A stretch of DNA of 64,000 bases from Forficula auricularia (GCA_024734495.1 JALMQS010000722.1:62001-126000); one strand, 5' to 3'. Numbered from the stretch's first letter, positions 41,001 to 47,498 are shown. Numbers and translations are program-made. Notes: generated by a model not told the origin, from the sequence alone.

Positions 41001-41653
41001 GGATAATTTTTTTTTATCAATCGAATGCACCAGGAAGATGCAGTCCCTATGGATCTCGAAAGACCCTTGCATTACCGAAGAGAAGGGAAAATTGAAAAGG
41101 TTCATATAATTAAAATATTGATTTTTTAATAATATTCGTAAAATTATTTCCAAGTAAATATTTACCAATATATAATTATTATATCTAAATAATACAAAAA
41201 GTGATTACCATCTTTATTTTTGTCAAGATGAGAGAAGACTAATCTTAAATTTTTTTCATGTTCTTTTAAATAATGTATAAACTCAGCTAAACTAATATCT
41301 CCCGATTGGTTTTGGTCCGTATGAGCTAAGAATTTCTGCAAAATTTCAGAAGTCATTAATATAGAGAATATATAAAATTTGAATAGAGAGATTCAAAGAG
41401 AATAAATACCTGATCATATTTTAGCTATTTCAAAGAGAATAAATACCTGAGCATATTTGTAATCTAATCCAGATTCCTTTAAAGCGGCACCCAAATCATG
41501 AATGTCGATTTTTCCTTTTCCATCGATATCGAGGTTTTTAAAAAGTTCCCCATATCTCTCTTCATCTTCTTGAGGTAATTCATGGAGGTAATGAAATCCC
41601 ACTAACGGGATTTTCGAGTTCATATTTTTAACCATAATTATTATTGGAAGCAA
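11004..41653 (-). CDS. SCaMC: Ca2+-binding mitochondrial ATP-Mg/phosphate carrier (SCaMC/APC type), 9 exons
   Basis: Inner-membrane carrier exchanging ATP-Mg for phosphate, gated by Ca2+ on EF-hands facing the intermembrane space. Exons in reading order: 41653-41447, 41335-41209, 39282-39195, 36997-36883, 19458-19300, 16900-16640, 14775-14608, 12871-12721, 11191-11004. All are GT-AG, total 1464 nt, 487 aa. EF-hand loops: [12 protein letters not shown] (42-53), [12 protein letters not shown] (76-87), DKNKDGKIDKEE (107-118), and a weaker [12 protein letters not shown] (143-154). Carrier signatures: PLDRIK (223-228), PLEVLK (317-322) and PLALVR (414-419), the last degenerate as in relatives. The C-terminus is [19 protein letters not shown]. 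It resembles SLC25A25 most by eye. The start may instead be one of two later Met codons, at residues 7 and 11. The introns are packed with repeats. Confidence 0.94.
11297..12475 (+). repeat. dispersed element with GC-rich 5' hairpins and internal tandem units
   Basis: Starts with hairpins such as GGCGTGCCTTCGGCACGCC and ends TTTATATATATAGATG. The same style of ends is found at 49110-49895. Inside, a unit of about 250 bp is duplicated (about 11575-11815 and 11825-12080), containing CAGTTTTCTAAAGAGTAAA and GGAATAGTTTCTTAAAG. Three shorter blocks with ATCCTGAAATTA and GCAAGTAGATAT follow to 12350. Poly-C and poly-G runs occur at 11626-11642 and 11755-11767. No ORF. Confidence 0.5.
13160..13614. 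mobile_element. MITE family A, copy 3, internally shortened
   Basis: TTAAGGTAGGTAGTTGTTT at the left jumps straight to the middle of the family sequence (AACTAAACCAACATTAAAC). The right end is GCGAAACAACTACCTAAA, with the right TTAA decayed. It lies in the intron between SCaMC exons 8 and 7. Confidence 0.7.
14148..14180 (-). ncRNA. hammerhead-ribozyme-like motif, left arm
   Basis: Minus strand: CUGAAGA, extra A, stem II GGAGG/AAUCCUCC-type pairing (5 bp), GAAAC, GUC. Mirror partner of the motif at 14391. Confidence 0.55.
14391..14423 (+). ncRNA. hammerhead-ribozyme-like motif, right arm
   Basis: CUGAAGA, extra A, stem II GGAGG/CCUCC closed by GAAGAAU, then GAAAC and GUC. All core positions are present. 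Confidence 0.58.
14776..15440. other. SCaMC intron 6 sequence, nothing recognised
   Basis: AT-rich, no terminal repeats, coding exon or RNA gene seen. The block near 15608-15672 (ATCATGTTTCACCTAAAACC) recurs at 46738-46800 and is part of a dispersed repeat. Confidence 0.3.
15448..15585. repeat. inverted repeat with a decayed hammerhead-like motif
   Basis: TTTATACAAACTCAATATAT pairs with ATATATTGAGTTTGTATAAA. Between the arms, 15522-15552 reads CTGATGA...CCGAAATAT: core halves are present, but stem II is weak and the GUC side is not clear. Confidence 0.45.
16122..16486. repeat. 365-bp fold-back with nested palindromes
   Basis: Arms of about 100 bp (16122-16225, 16383-16486). Each arm ends in a further palindrome built from CCCGTT...TAAGAACGGG, so extruded DNA could form branched hairpins. 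The middle (GGTTGAGTTTGG...GACCC) matches the family M repeats at 17609 and 32703. Confidence 0.6.
17213..17427. mobile_element. 215-bp hAT MITE with perfect 8-bp target-site duplication
   Basis: CAGAGGTGGGGAACC at the left and GGTTCCCCATCTCTG at the right are near-exact inverted repeats of hAT type. The 8-bp duplication CAATAGAT is intact at 17205-17212 and 17428-17435. Interior has no ORF. Length, terminal motif and duplication size all fit hAT. Confidence 0.85.
17440..17608 (+). mobile_element. tRNA-headed SINE
   Basis: A-box-like CTAGGGGTTAGCG (17449-17461) and B box GGGTTCGAATCC (17488-17499) at tRNA spacing, then a non-tRNA body and an A-rich stretch. The anticodon-loop region CTGCTAA would suit a Ser(GCU) origin, but stems are imperfect, so it is not a working tRNA. 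Confidence 0.55.
17609..18315. repeat. dispersed repeat family M, copy 1
   Basis: Begins AAGCTGACGTGTTCTGATG and ends TGTATGGTAAAG, which mirrors CTTTACCATACA near 17645. A second copy at 32703-33171 shares both ends and long interior blocks (AACTACGTGTGAAATTTGG, TGAGCTAGCTCGTCCAC). No intact ORF. Confidence 0.55.
18316..19299. other. SCaMC intron 5 sequence with an unexplained GC-rich island
   Basis: 18490-18690 is distinctly richer in GC (for example GGTCCATGCAGGTGACG) and ends in a poly-C run. It looks inserted, because sequence similar to family M runs up to it. No terminal repeats or coding match were recognised. The remainder is plain AT-rich intron. Confidence 0.3.
20773..21018. mobile_element. 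246-bp MITE with about 25-bp terminal repeats
   Basis: Left TTAGGGGCCATTAATAAAAT and right end ATTTTATGAACGGCTCCTTA are imperfect inverted repeats. The interior has G-rich blocks and no ORF. It lies in the large SCaMC intron 4; 19459-20772 on one side shows nothing I can name. Confidence 0.55.
21019..22048. other. SCaMC intron 4 sequence
   Basis: No gene or complete transposon. 21808-21824 carries CACAGTGGTCGTCA, a hAT-like end without a partner, as at 5335. Confidence 0.25.
22049..22204. repeat. perfect-arm hairpin around a CGTTTCGACTCC centre
   Basis: GGCTGAAACCACCTAGA... pairs with ...TCTAGGTGGTTTCAGCC over about 70 bases per arm. The centre holds GACGTTTCGA/TCAAAACGTTG, reminiscent of the hammerhead-bearing elements, but lacks CTGANGA. 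Confidence 0.6.
22215..22480 (+). repeat. dispersed repeat of unknown type
   Basis: Blocks such as CCCCTGCATCGTGAAACGAA and AGGGAGACCGAATCTAGG have relatives at 57330-57440 and 58830-59080, always on the plus strand. No open frame; nature unknown. Confidence 0.4.
23175..23577. repeat. 400-bp fold-back element
   Basis: Arms 23175-23345 and 23405-23577 are inverted copies (AACTCGAGTTATAACTAA against TTAGTTATAACTCGAGTT). A partial relative is at 44950-45070. The 98-aa open frame overlapping the left arm is repeat sequence and not a gene. Confidence 0.6.
23578..25191. other. SCaMC intron 4 sequence
   Basis: No gene or complete transposon recognised. A tRNA-like stretch on the minus strand near 24999-25060 (GGTCTAGTGTCTCAGCAGGAG then ACTTCAAGTTCC) may be a decayed SINE head. 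Confidence 0.25.
25207..25431 (+). mobile_element. 225-bp insert carrying a hammerhead-like motif, 8-bp duplication
   Basis: AGTTCTTT is repeated on both sides (25199-25206 and 25432-25439). Other family B copies run straight through this point, so the boundaries are fixed by comparison. The insert carries the best hammerhead-like motif of the window and is not part of a fold-back. No ORF. Confidence 0.72.
25328..25363 (+). ncRNA. hammerhead-ribozyme-like motif, single copy
   Basis: CUGAAGA, extra U, stem II GGCC/GGCC (4 GC pairs) with a 12-base loop, then GAAAC and GUC. Stem II sequence differs from that of the other families, yet pairs fully. Confidence 0.6.
26214..26288 (-). CDS. possible alternative first exon of the SCaMC gene
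   Basis: On the minus strand an ATG at 26288 opens 25 codons ([16 protein letters not shown]...IKELLK) that end in AAG followed by a donor GTAAAAG at 26213. The exon ends in phase 0, and SCaMC exon 5 (19458) starts in phase 0. Splicing the two would give a carrier without the EF-hands. It lies within the 17.4-kb intron between exons 4 and 5, just downstream of a CG-rich patch. Alternative N-termini are known for animal SCaMC genes. It could instead start an unrelated nested gene or be chance. Confidence 0.4.
26340..26520 (-). promoter_or_regulatory. CG-rich, promoter-like patch upstream of 26288
   Basis: In very AT-rich intron, about 180 bases hold many CG dinucleotides (ACGGAACGGGATCCGAG, CCTCGTCGCTTTCGAG, TTTCGCGACTCCGTCC). 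It lies directly upstream of the candidate minus-strand first exon. Open frames on both strands here are probably a result of the base composition. Function is inferred from position and composition only. Confidence 0.3.
26988..27512. mobile_element. MITE family B, copy 3, reverse orientation
   Basis: TTAAGGTAGTTCTTTCGCG at 26988. The far end (GAAAAGCCAATTAA) is mutated but still ends in TTAA. Interior is collinear with copies 1, 2 and 4. Confidence 0.7.
27513..29209. other. SCaMC intron 4 sequence between mobile elements
   Basis: Besides the 5S-like fragment, 28225-28300 holds a small inverted pair with ACGTTTCGCAGCCTTAATCA, a decayed relative of the hammerhead-bearing elements. A poly-C run lies at 28730-28744. 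No gene seen; 29503-30354 beyond the next element is also plain AT-rich sequence. Confidence 0.3.
27877..27945 (+). pseudogene. 5S rRNA-like fragment
   Basis: ACGGCC at 27881, CCTGAGTC, then ATATCAGAAGTTAAGC (27917-27932) follow the order and spacing of the 5S rRNA 5' domain and internal promoter (ACGGCCAT...CGATC...GAAGTTAAGC). Many positions differ and the 3' half is missing. It is a 5S-derived SINE head or a pseudogene, not a working gene. Confidence 0.35.
29210..29450. mobile_element. fold-back element with an intact-core hammerhead-like motif
   Basis: AGACAATAAAAGAGTGTGTC at the left pairs with GACACACTCTTTTATTGTCT at the right. Related to 58030-58255. The left half holds the hammerhead-like motif; the right half has lost it. 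Confidence 0.65.
29270..29302 (-). ncRNA. hammerhead-ribozyme-like motif
   Basis: Minus strand: CUGAUGA, extra A, stem II GAGGG/CUCUC (one G-U pair), GAAAC-UA-GUC with a 2-bp stem III. The sister at 58145 has GAGGA/UCCUC in the same place, a compensated change. Confidence 0.58.
30355..30912. mobile_element. fold-back made of two inverted tRNA-headed SINE-like units
   Basis: The two halves are near-perfect inverted copies over about 250 bp, from AAAGATATTAATTTGC at the left to GCAAATTAATATCTTTC at the right. Each half holds a tRNA T-arm-like block: minus strand CTCGAGTTCGATTCCCGA (about 30486-30505), plus strand CTCGGGTTCGATTCCCGA (about 30764-30782). The B box is perfect and the A box weak. 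Repeated motifs TACGCGTGTAC and GTAAAAAATGTG fill the centre. Confidence 0.65.
31016..31256 (+). mobile_element. third copy of the tRNA-headed unit
   Basis: Collinear with the right half of the fold-back at 30650-30890, including CTCGGGTTCGATTCCCGA, but with a short deletion before CTGCAGGTGAGCC. Direct orientation relative to that half, 100 bases away. Confidence 0.6.
31317..31672. mobile_element. fold-back family F, copy 1
   Basis: GTGAAGTTAATTTTCTCATT pairs with AATGAGAAAATTAACTTCAC, arms about 90 bp, then a one-sided tail to ATCAAATACAGG. Copy 2 is at 45219-45690 and a fragment at 33839-34007. The open frame inside is repeat-derived. Confidence 0.6.
32084..32439 (+). repeat. 93-bp direct duplication around a 169-bp segment
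   Basis: The block from TTGTATTTCTTAAAGC to AATAGGATACTCC occurs at 32084-32177 and again at 32347-32439 with no visible change. The segment between starts ATGGTGCAATGGTATAGTG, tRNA-D-arm-like. The identity of the copies means the duplication is recent. Confidence 0.6.
32448..32703. repeat. 256-bp fold-back
   Basis: TTATAACTTTGGTAAAAA at the left pairs with TTTTTTTACCAGAGTTATAA at the right. Inner blocks GAAAATTTCAAATTTTTA and AAAAATTTGAAATTTTC also pair. No ORF. Confidence 0.55.
32703..33171. repeat. dispersed repeat family M, copy 2
   Basis: Same start (AAGCTGACGTGTTCTGATG) and same end (CCTGTATGATAAAG) as 17609-18315, with an internal deletion after CCATCCA. Confidence 0.55.
33470..33615. 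repeat. hairpin element, about 65-bp arms
   Basis: TTTGAAAGTTTATAAATGGG pairs with CCCATTATAAACTTTCAAA, and GTTTTTATGTGTGACT with AGTCACACATAAAAAC. Stem nearly perfect. Confidence 0.6.
33721..34980. mobile_element. long-inverted-repeat transposon family C, copy 2
   Basis: TACCGGGTGAG to CTCACCCGGTA with TA on both sides (33719-33720, 34981-34982). Carries the remnant of the helix-turn-helix ORF on the minus strand near 34130-34370, with stops. A family F fragment (33839-34007) is inserted in the left arm and flanked by TAAACTAC.CTATT-like repeats. Confidence 0.72.
36104..36638. repeat. 535-bp near-perfect palindrome
   Basis: Arms 36104-36384 and 36397-36638 pair almost throughout, for example GAACAAGTCAATCAATA with TATTGATTGACTTGTTC at the centre. 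The right arm lacks about 60 bases of the left. Lies just upstream of SCaMC exon 4 in plus coordinates. The 71-aa frame in it is not a gene. 34981-36103 and 36639-36882 hold nothing I recognise. Confidence 0.65.
37710..38418. mobile_element. MITE family A, copy 4, reverse orientation
   Basis: TTAAGTTAGTTGTTTCGTG to GTGAAACAACTACGTTAA, TTAA at both ends, interior collinear with 5536-6205 in reverse. The flanks 36998-37709 and 38419-39194 are SCaMC intron with no further feature seen. Confidence 0.72.
39412..39985 (-). repeat. G-rich dispersed element
   Basis: 39650-39930 is dense in runs of 3-6 G on the plus strand, with a repeated GGGGTCCAGGGG pattern. It ends GCTAGCAAGAGG...CTTGCAGCTAG, the inverse of the start of 49110-49895 (CTAGCTGCAAGG...CTCTTGCTAGC). 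The frames here are shadows of composition. G-quadruplex formation is possible. Confidence 0.5.
40005..41160 (+). repeat. tandem duplication, about 600-bp unit
   Basis: Unit 1 (about 40010-40608) and unit 2 (about 40614-41160) share TCGTCTTTTATGAATAGATT at the start, AGCTTGACATAGATAGAATC in the middle and TAATATTCGTAAAATTATTT at the end. An inverted third copy is at 43830-44310. Unit 2 stops 50 bases from SCaMC exon 2. Confidence 0.65.
41389..41464 (-). repeat. duplicated splice-donor segment of SCaMC exon 1
   Basis: TTCAAAGAGAATAAATACCTGA occurs (in two pieces of the same sense) near 41392-41413 and 41429-41450. The copy at 41446-41447 is the real exon 1 donor (CAG/GTATTTATTC on the minus strand). 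The other places an identical CAG/GTATTTATTC 36 bases downstream in the intron. Confidence 0.6.
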
Positions 41654-42057
41654 TTCAAAAGAACATAGTCTTATTCGTTGAAATGGAAAGAATGAAAATT
41701 AATTCAATTAATAAAAAGTTTTTCAATTTGAGTAGAAATGGAAGAATAAAATTCAGATTCTCGCGTGAAATGACAATTAACTTTCGAAGTAGGAATAAAC
41801 GTTTCTATAAACTTGTTTCTAAAAATAAGATAGCTGTCTTTCTATCTCTTTCTTTTTTAACTGTTCAATCTTGTGAGTTTTTTTCTTTGAATTTTAAAAT
41901 AGACTGCAATATAAAAAAAACGAAATGTGAAAGAAAATGTGTTTTTTTCAGTTTCGACTTAATATAATTACCTTTTCAATATGTCGGTGAATCTACTTTT
42001 GCTGCGCTCTCTATTCGATCAAGCAAACTAGCAAATAGAAAGAAATTTAAAAAAAAA
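41654..42057. other. upstream region of the SCaMC gene
   Basis: Presumed promoter and 5' leader of the minus-strand SCaMC transcript. AT-rich; no TATA box or initiator that I would defend. The plus-strand 107-codon frame has biased composition and no recognisable domain. Confidence 0.3.
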
Positions 42058-43135
42058 AAATTTTAAGAAAAAAATAAAAGCGACTTCAAAAAAATTAAAT
42101 GCAACAAATAAAATACACTAAAAGGTATAAAATAATTATTATCTTATTTAGTTACAACTAAAAGACGAAATATTAACATGAAATTACTCTTTGAATTCGG
42201 TGCCAAACATATACATTTTATATAGGGCAGCGGTTCTCAAACTTTTTTGGTGACGGAACCCTTTTGGAAAGCGAAATACTTGACGGAACCCTACAATAAA
42301 ACAATAATTATTAAAAGTGTATTCTTTATAAATAAGCATAATAAAAGTATAATGTAACAGTTACTTATTACTTACACAACAAGTATAATAATAGAAGATA
42401 TTGAAAAAGAAAAAAATCTAACTGATGGGAGATATGAAACTGTTTTTTATTTTTCATCAATTGGTTGATATCAGGATTGATACAAGGCAGTTGAATTCTC
42501 ATATCAGGTTCGGCGTCCAGTCTATTGCGGTATTTTGTTTTCGTGGCTGCATAGGTTGAGAATCCTGTTTCGCACAAATATGTTGTTGGGAACGGGAGAA
42601 GAATATTCAGAGCCATTTTGGCAAGCATTGGATATTCATCACGGATTCTGCACCAAAAATCGTTGAGAGACGTCGTTTTAAACAGTGTCTCCATACTTTT
42701 GTGTCTGATGACATTTCTAAAGAGATTCATATATGTCCTTTGACATACTTTCGGGCTTTTGCAAGTTAGGTAAAAAAGGATTATGAATCCATGAATTCAG
42801 TTTCATTTTTGTATTCTGTTCTTCGGAAAAATAATTCTCAAATGATGACGCGCATCGAAGTGAGATATTGTACCAATTCTTCAAATGCATCATCTTTGCA
42901 AAAATTTGATATACATTTTATGAATCGCACTCGACGGATCTTACTTAGTACGTTTGGCGGGTACACTTGCTTATAGGTATAGTTTGTTTGGCACCGACTT
43001 CAAAAAGTAATTTCATGTTAATAATTCGTCGTTTAGTTGTAACTAAATAAGATAATAATTATTTTATACATTTTAGTGTATTTTATTTGTTGCATTTAAT
43101 TTTTTTGAAGTCGGTTTTATTTTTTCTTAAAAATT
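42058..43135. mobile_element. element with 155-bp inverted repeats enclosing a hAT fragment
   Basis: Arms 42058-42212 and 42976-43135 are inverted copies (TTGCATTTAATTTTTTTGAAGTC and its complement, interrupted here for length; GTTACAACTAAAAGACGA against TCGTCGTTTAGTTGTAAC). Between them lie a hAT terminus and a hAT transposase C-terminus. Relatives of the arm end (GACTTCAAAAAAGG) recur at 43550-43565. Confidence 0.6.
42228..42960 (-). pseudogene. hAT transposase C-terminal fragment (ZBED/FAM200-like)
   Basis: CAGCGGTTCTCAAAC at 42228 is a typical hAT terminus. On the minus strand 42730-42368 encodes 120 aa including PFPTTYLCETGFSTYAATKTK and KYRNRLDAEPDMRIQL. These match the hAT dimerisation region of domesticated-type hAT proteins. 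The N-terminal two thirds and the other terminus are gone, so it is dead. Confidence 0.65.
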
Positions 43136-43585
43136 ATTTTTATTTTTCTCTTTTTAGTGATTTTATTAATAGTGACTTATTATTTTTTTATAAAAGATTT
43201 TATTTATTATAATTTCGATTATTTGGTCATAAGAATTGGAGATTTACGTTATTTCCCCGTTGATGAAATCATCAGAACTTGACCAAATTAATATTGCACC
43301 ATCCCTAAGATACTCCCTTTCCAATAAAAAAGAATCATTAAAATCGCTTCATAAACAAAGAAGTTAGGCCTGAACAAACCTAACAAAAAAGGTCTAATGT
43401 ATCAATGAAAAAAACGGAACCAATCGGAAGCTAGACTAAACCCAATGCAAATGAAATTTTCAAAATCGGTTCACAATTGGCGGAGATATCAGGCAACATA
43501 GACACAAAAAGAAAAAAAGAAAAATTCAGTCGAATAGAGAACCTCATCCTTTTTTGAAGTCGGTTAAAAATAATGTTTATCACCC

Positions 43586-44695
43586 TTCTATTATTTAAAA
43601 AATAAATTTAAAACATATTTATATATAATTTTATTTATTTTCTTAGAAAGACGGACTGGTAAGCAAAATAAGTAGGTTATAATGAAAGGCAGTCCATAAA
43701 TTATTTACTTTTATTCAATTTCCGACGTTTGGGAGACTTTTTTCTCTCCTTCGGGGTATTGAATAGTTATTGATGGGTGAGTATAACTCGGTTCCCATAT
43801 TTGTCTCTCCTTTCAGTGATAGCAACAAGGGGCTGCATCTTACTGGTCCATTCGATTGATAAAATAATAATAATAATAATAATAATAATCCGGATTAAAA
43901 TCTATTGCAAAAAAACTCGATTCTATCTATAGTATGTCTATCTTTCGACATATTTATTGTCTTTCTCAGAAATCTCTATAAATAAATAATAAACTAAATT
44001 CAACAAATAATATGCTTACAACAAAATTTAACATGTTTTTTTTTTGCACCTTTCTACCCTCTCGAATATTTACACCTCGTTTTAAATAAGGACATAAAAA
44101 AAAAACCTGTTAACATAAGTTTTCTGAGCTTTACAATTTTAATTTAATTTATTCAACTTTCTAATCTTTCGGGAAGGTGAGTGAACCCCTGAACTCCCTC
44201 CTTCCCTTCTTCAATCGACGCTCTCCACTCCACCAACCCTCTTCCCGCCCCTCTGGACCCTCCGCCTTCACCCCACCAAATATATTCATAAAAGACGAAC
44301 ACACACACATTATTTTATACAGATATATAAGATATATAATATATTTCTTTAACTTTGCCCCCCCCCCCCCCCACTCACCTGTACCTGATGATACTATGTC
44401 AGAAACCTTTACGCAAGTGACAACAACTGTAAATCCTCTATTATTTAAAAAGTAAATTTAAAACATATTTATATATAATTTGATTTATTTGCTTAGAAAG
44501 ACCGACTGGTAAGCGAAATAAGTAGGTTATAATGAAAGGCAGTCCATAAATTATTTAATTCTATTCAATTTCCGACGTTTCGGAGACTTTTTTCCTCTCC
44601 TTCTTCAGGGTATTGAAGAGTTATTGATGGGTGAGTAGTTCCCATTTGTCTCCCCTTTCAGTGATAGCAACAATAATACAATATTTTCCAATATT
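43586..44695. repeat. two 240-bp direct repeats flanking an inverted copy of the 40-kb tandem unit
   Basis: 43586-43828 and 44438-44695 are collinear (AAATTTAAAACATATTTATA ... AGTAGGTTATAATGAAAGGC ... TTTCAGTGATAGCAACAA). They belong to the hammerhead-bearing family of 962-1286. Between them 43829-44310 is an inverted copy of 40010-41100. The arrangement is like an insert between LTR-like direct repeats. A further fragment of the flanking family is at 44813-44895. Confidence 0.55.
44574..44608 (-). ncRNA. hammerhead-ribozyme-like motif
   Basis: Minus strand: CUGAAGA, extra A, stem II GGAGA/UCUCC with a 9-base loop, GAAAC, GUC. In the sister repeat near 43725-43756 the motif is broken (GTTTGGG in place of GTTTCGG). 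Confidence 0.55.
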
Positions 44696-45218
44696 ATACC
44701 ATAAAAGTGTACTTGGTTATCCATAATCCACTTAGGATAAATCCGGCACTGAATCCGATTTTTTATACACTATACTGATCTTTATTTCAGAAATAATTAA
44801 TAAAAAAATATATAAATATGCAGGTTATAATGAAAGGCGGTCCATAAATTATTTAATTTTATTCAATTTCCGACGTTTCGAAGACTTTTTTCTCTTTAAT
44901 TTTTTTTTCATAACTAAAAAAACATGCTCTTTGATTTCCATTTTATCTCTTGTTTTTAACTCAATTAGAACTCGTTTAATAACTAAAAAACTAAAACTTG
45001 ATTTTTTTATCCATGTTTATTATAATTTAAAAAATGTACTTTTAGTTTTTGCTCTAATCGAGTTCTGTGCCAAGTGGTAAATTGAGAATTAAAAATTATA
45101 TATCTATTAATGAAAAAAATATTTTGATTACAAATGTTGCTGTCCACTACCTTCTGCTTCAAATATAGTCCAAAATGCCTTTTAGGGGCAAATAAAACAA
45201 AATACTCAAATATTATTT

Positions 45219-45690
45219 AAATTTTAATTTTCCTCATTAATATATCAAAGAATAATTGATACGTCAACGAGGATTATTTTGACCGAGCTGATTTGAAAAA
45301 AGATATTTTTATCTCGCGAGACTACTGCGGATTACGCTATTGGAGTCTGGTGATCCATCCGAATGTTTAGCGGGCTATACGCGAAATGACGTTGGATTGT
45401 AGCTAAGTGGATCACATCTTTTTCTCTCTTGGTCCAGACTTAATACTCCGCAGACTCCAATAGCGTAATCCGCAGTAGTCTCGCGAGATAAAAATATCTT
45501 TTTTCAAATCAGCGCGGTCAAAATAATCCTCATTGACGTATCAATTATTCTTTGATATATTAATGAGGAAAATTAAAATTTATTTAATATCATTATTTCA
45601 AGTTAGAAATATATATAAGTTCAAATATTATTTTCACTCAATATTTGACAAAAATTCCCTACATTAGATTCGCGATTGAATCAAATGTAG
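45219..45690. mobile_element. fold-back family F, copy 2
   Basis: Arms 45219-45360 and 45445-45588 pair almost perfectly, including CTCGCGAGACTACTGCGGAT against ATCCGCAGTAGTCTCGCGAG. A one-sided tail to about 45690 matches copy 1. Copy 1 appears to be an internally deleted form of this one. Confidence 0.62.
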
Positions 45691-45763
45691 AAAACCTTCA
45701 GTCAAATATTATTCTTTGTATTTTAATGCTTCACATTGCTAATCTAAAACTATATATACTATA

Positions 45764-46400
45764 TATTTGAAAATTTTAGGACAAAGTTATTACGCCCATA
45801 AATTCTAGAAAAATCCAAAATTTCTCTTTGGGACAAAGTTATGTAGTGAGTAGGTTTGTAAAAAAATCTACATGGCTAAATAGGGCACTTTTAATCAGAG
45901 GACATGCTTTGATGAGACACTTTCCGTGATCGTAGATACTTGAAAATCTTAGGTCAAAAGTTGATAGACCCTTAAATTCTACGAAAATCGAAAATCTTTC
46001 TATGGGGGAAAGTTATGTGGGAAGGGGTTGTAAGAAGGTCTACACGGCTAAATAGGGCACTTTTAATCAAGACATCCTTTGATGAGGCCCTTTCCGTGAT
46101 CGTAGATACTTGAAAATCTTAGGTCATAAAGTTGATAGGCCCTTAAATTCTACGAAAATCGAAAATCTTCCTATGGGGTAAGGGTTTGTAAGAAGGTATA
46201 AATGGCTAAATAGGGCACATTTAATCAAAACATGCTTTGATGAGGCCCTTTCCGTGATCGTAGATACTTGAAAATCTTAGGTCATAAAGTTGATATACCC
46301 TTAAATTCTACGAAAATCGAAAAATTTTCTATGGGGAAAAGTTATGGGGGAAGGGGTTGTAAGGTCTACATGGCTAAATAGAGGGACTTTTAATCAAGAC
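45764..46400 (+). repeat. tandem repeat, about 170-bp unit, 3.7 copies
   Basis: Units start at about 45764, 45936, 46106 and 46264 with AT.CTTGAAAAT.TTAGG and share GGCTAAATAGGGCAC and CTTTCCGTGATCGTAG. The first unit is the most diverged. No open frame. Confidence 0.7.
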
Positions 46401-46930
46401 ATAGGCCTAAAATAAATCAAACAAAGCAATATAGAGATCCTGCATTTCCCTTTCATCTTAGGAAATAAAAAAAGAAAAATTTTTATAGCGTAATAACTTG
46501 AAAAAATTAAATAATTGCCAAATTTTCATTATGGGGCATGGATTTCTTCATAAAAAGATGCCAAAAAATACATGCTGTTTACAAATCTTCAAAATGCCAA
46601 CTGTCTTCTTATTATTGCTTAATAAAATTATACATAAAAATTTCTAAAATGCCAGTTAGAACATTTTTAAGTTTTATTAAATGACAAGTTGTATTCATAA
46701 TTGTTTATTATTTTTAGTTAATAAAATAAAGGGTGTGTTACTTTATTAATTAATATCATGTTTCACCTAAAACCTACACTACTTTCTCTAAGTAAAAAAA
46801 TATATTATTTTTAGGAATTATATTTCACCAGAAGTAACTGTATATAAATATGAAGACTTTCTTGTAGATTAGTTCTCAAGATATATCGATTCTTTTTTCA
46901 CCTTTAGATAAATTAAATTCAAATTAAGAA

Positions 46931-47234
46931 ATGGATTTGGATGACTCTCAAATATGTGAAATTGTACTGATGCCAGAACATATCGATGGGTTAGATAATA
47001 AAAATAGAATAAAAAATGACAATTCTTTAGAAAATGAAAGATTATGTGATAAGTCCGATGAACTAGAAGAAAATTCACTTTTGGATAAAAATGAAACGGA
47101 TGAGGATTTATTATATTTTCAATCTTTTATTCCTTAGTTTCAAAAAGGTTTCTTTGGATGATAAGTCATGGATTAAATTAAAATTAATGGAACTAATTCA
47201 TGAGAAGTTATATGGGAAATGTGGAAATGTATAA
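46931..47234 (+). pseudogene. BESS-motif protein, reading frame broken by one base
   Basis: ATG at 46931 follows an in-frame stop and opens 68 very acidic codons ending DEDLLYFQSFIP, then TAG at 47135-47137. In the +1 frame the sequence runs on as SFKKVSLDDKSWIKLKL...LIHEKLYGKCGNV to a stop at 47232-47234. The two parts together make an evident BESS motif (D.D..F.SF.P.FKK....K..IKLK...LI.E), a protein-interaction motif at the C-terminus of many arthropod MADF-type DNA-binding proteins. No MADF exon was found upstream. A sequencing error, a new mutation, a +1 recoding site at CCU UAG U, or a dead gene could each explain the break. Confidence 0.6.
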
Positions 47235-47498
47235 GAGAAAAAAATATTATTTAATATATATATTTATAATTATTATAATTTAAAAAAATAAATAACTACA
47301 AAATACGGACTAGATATTGGGCATTGCTTAAGAAACATTCCAAAAATATGAAATAATTATATTTTAGCATGTAAATATATATAAATAGTTGAGACTTTTT
47401 TTACAAAGATAAATTGTGTTTTTAAAAAATATGTATAAAAGAAAAAAATATTAAATTAAATTAGGGAACGAAGAAAAGATTTTTAATTATAGACAAAA

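Noticed and set aside
41644..41967. 107-codon plus-strand frame next to the SCaMC start
   Set aside because: Lys/Asn/Phe-rich composition only, no domain, lies in the presumed leader and promoter of SCaMC.
46931..47234. Ornithine decarboxylase antizyme, suggested by +1 shift at a stop codon
   Set aside because: The downstream part matches a BESS motif and not the antizyme fold, and the protein is far too short.
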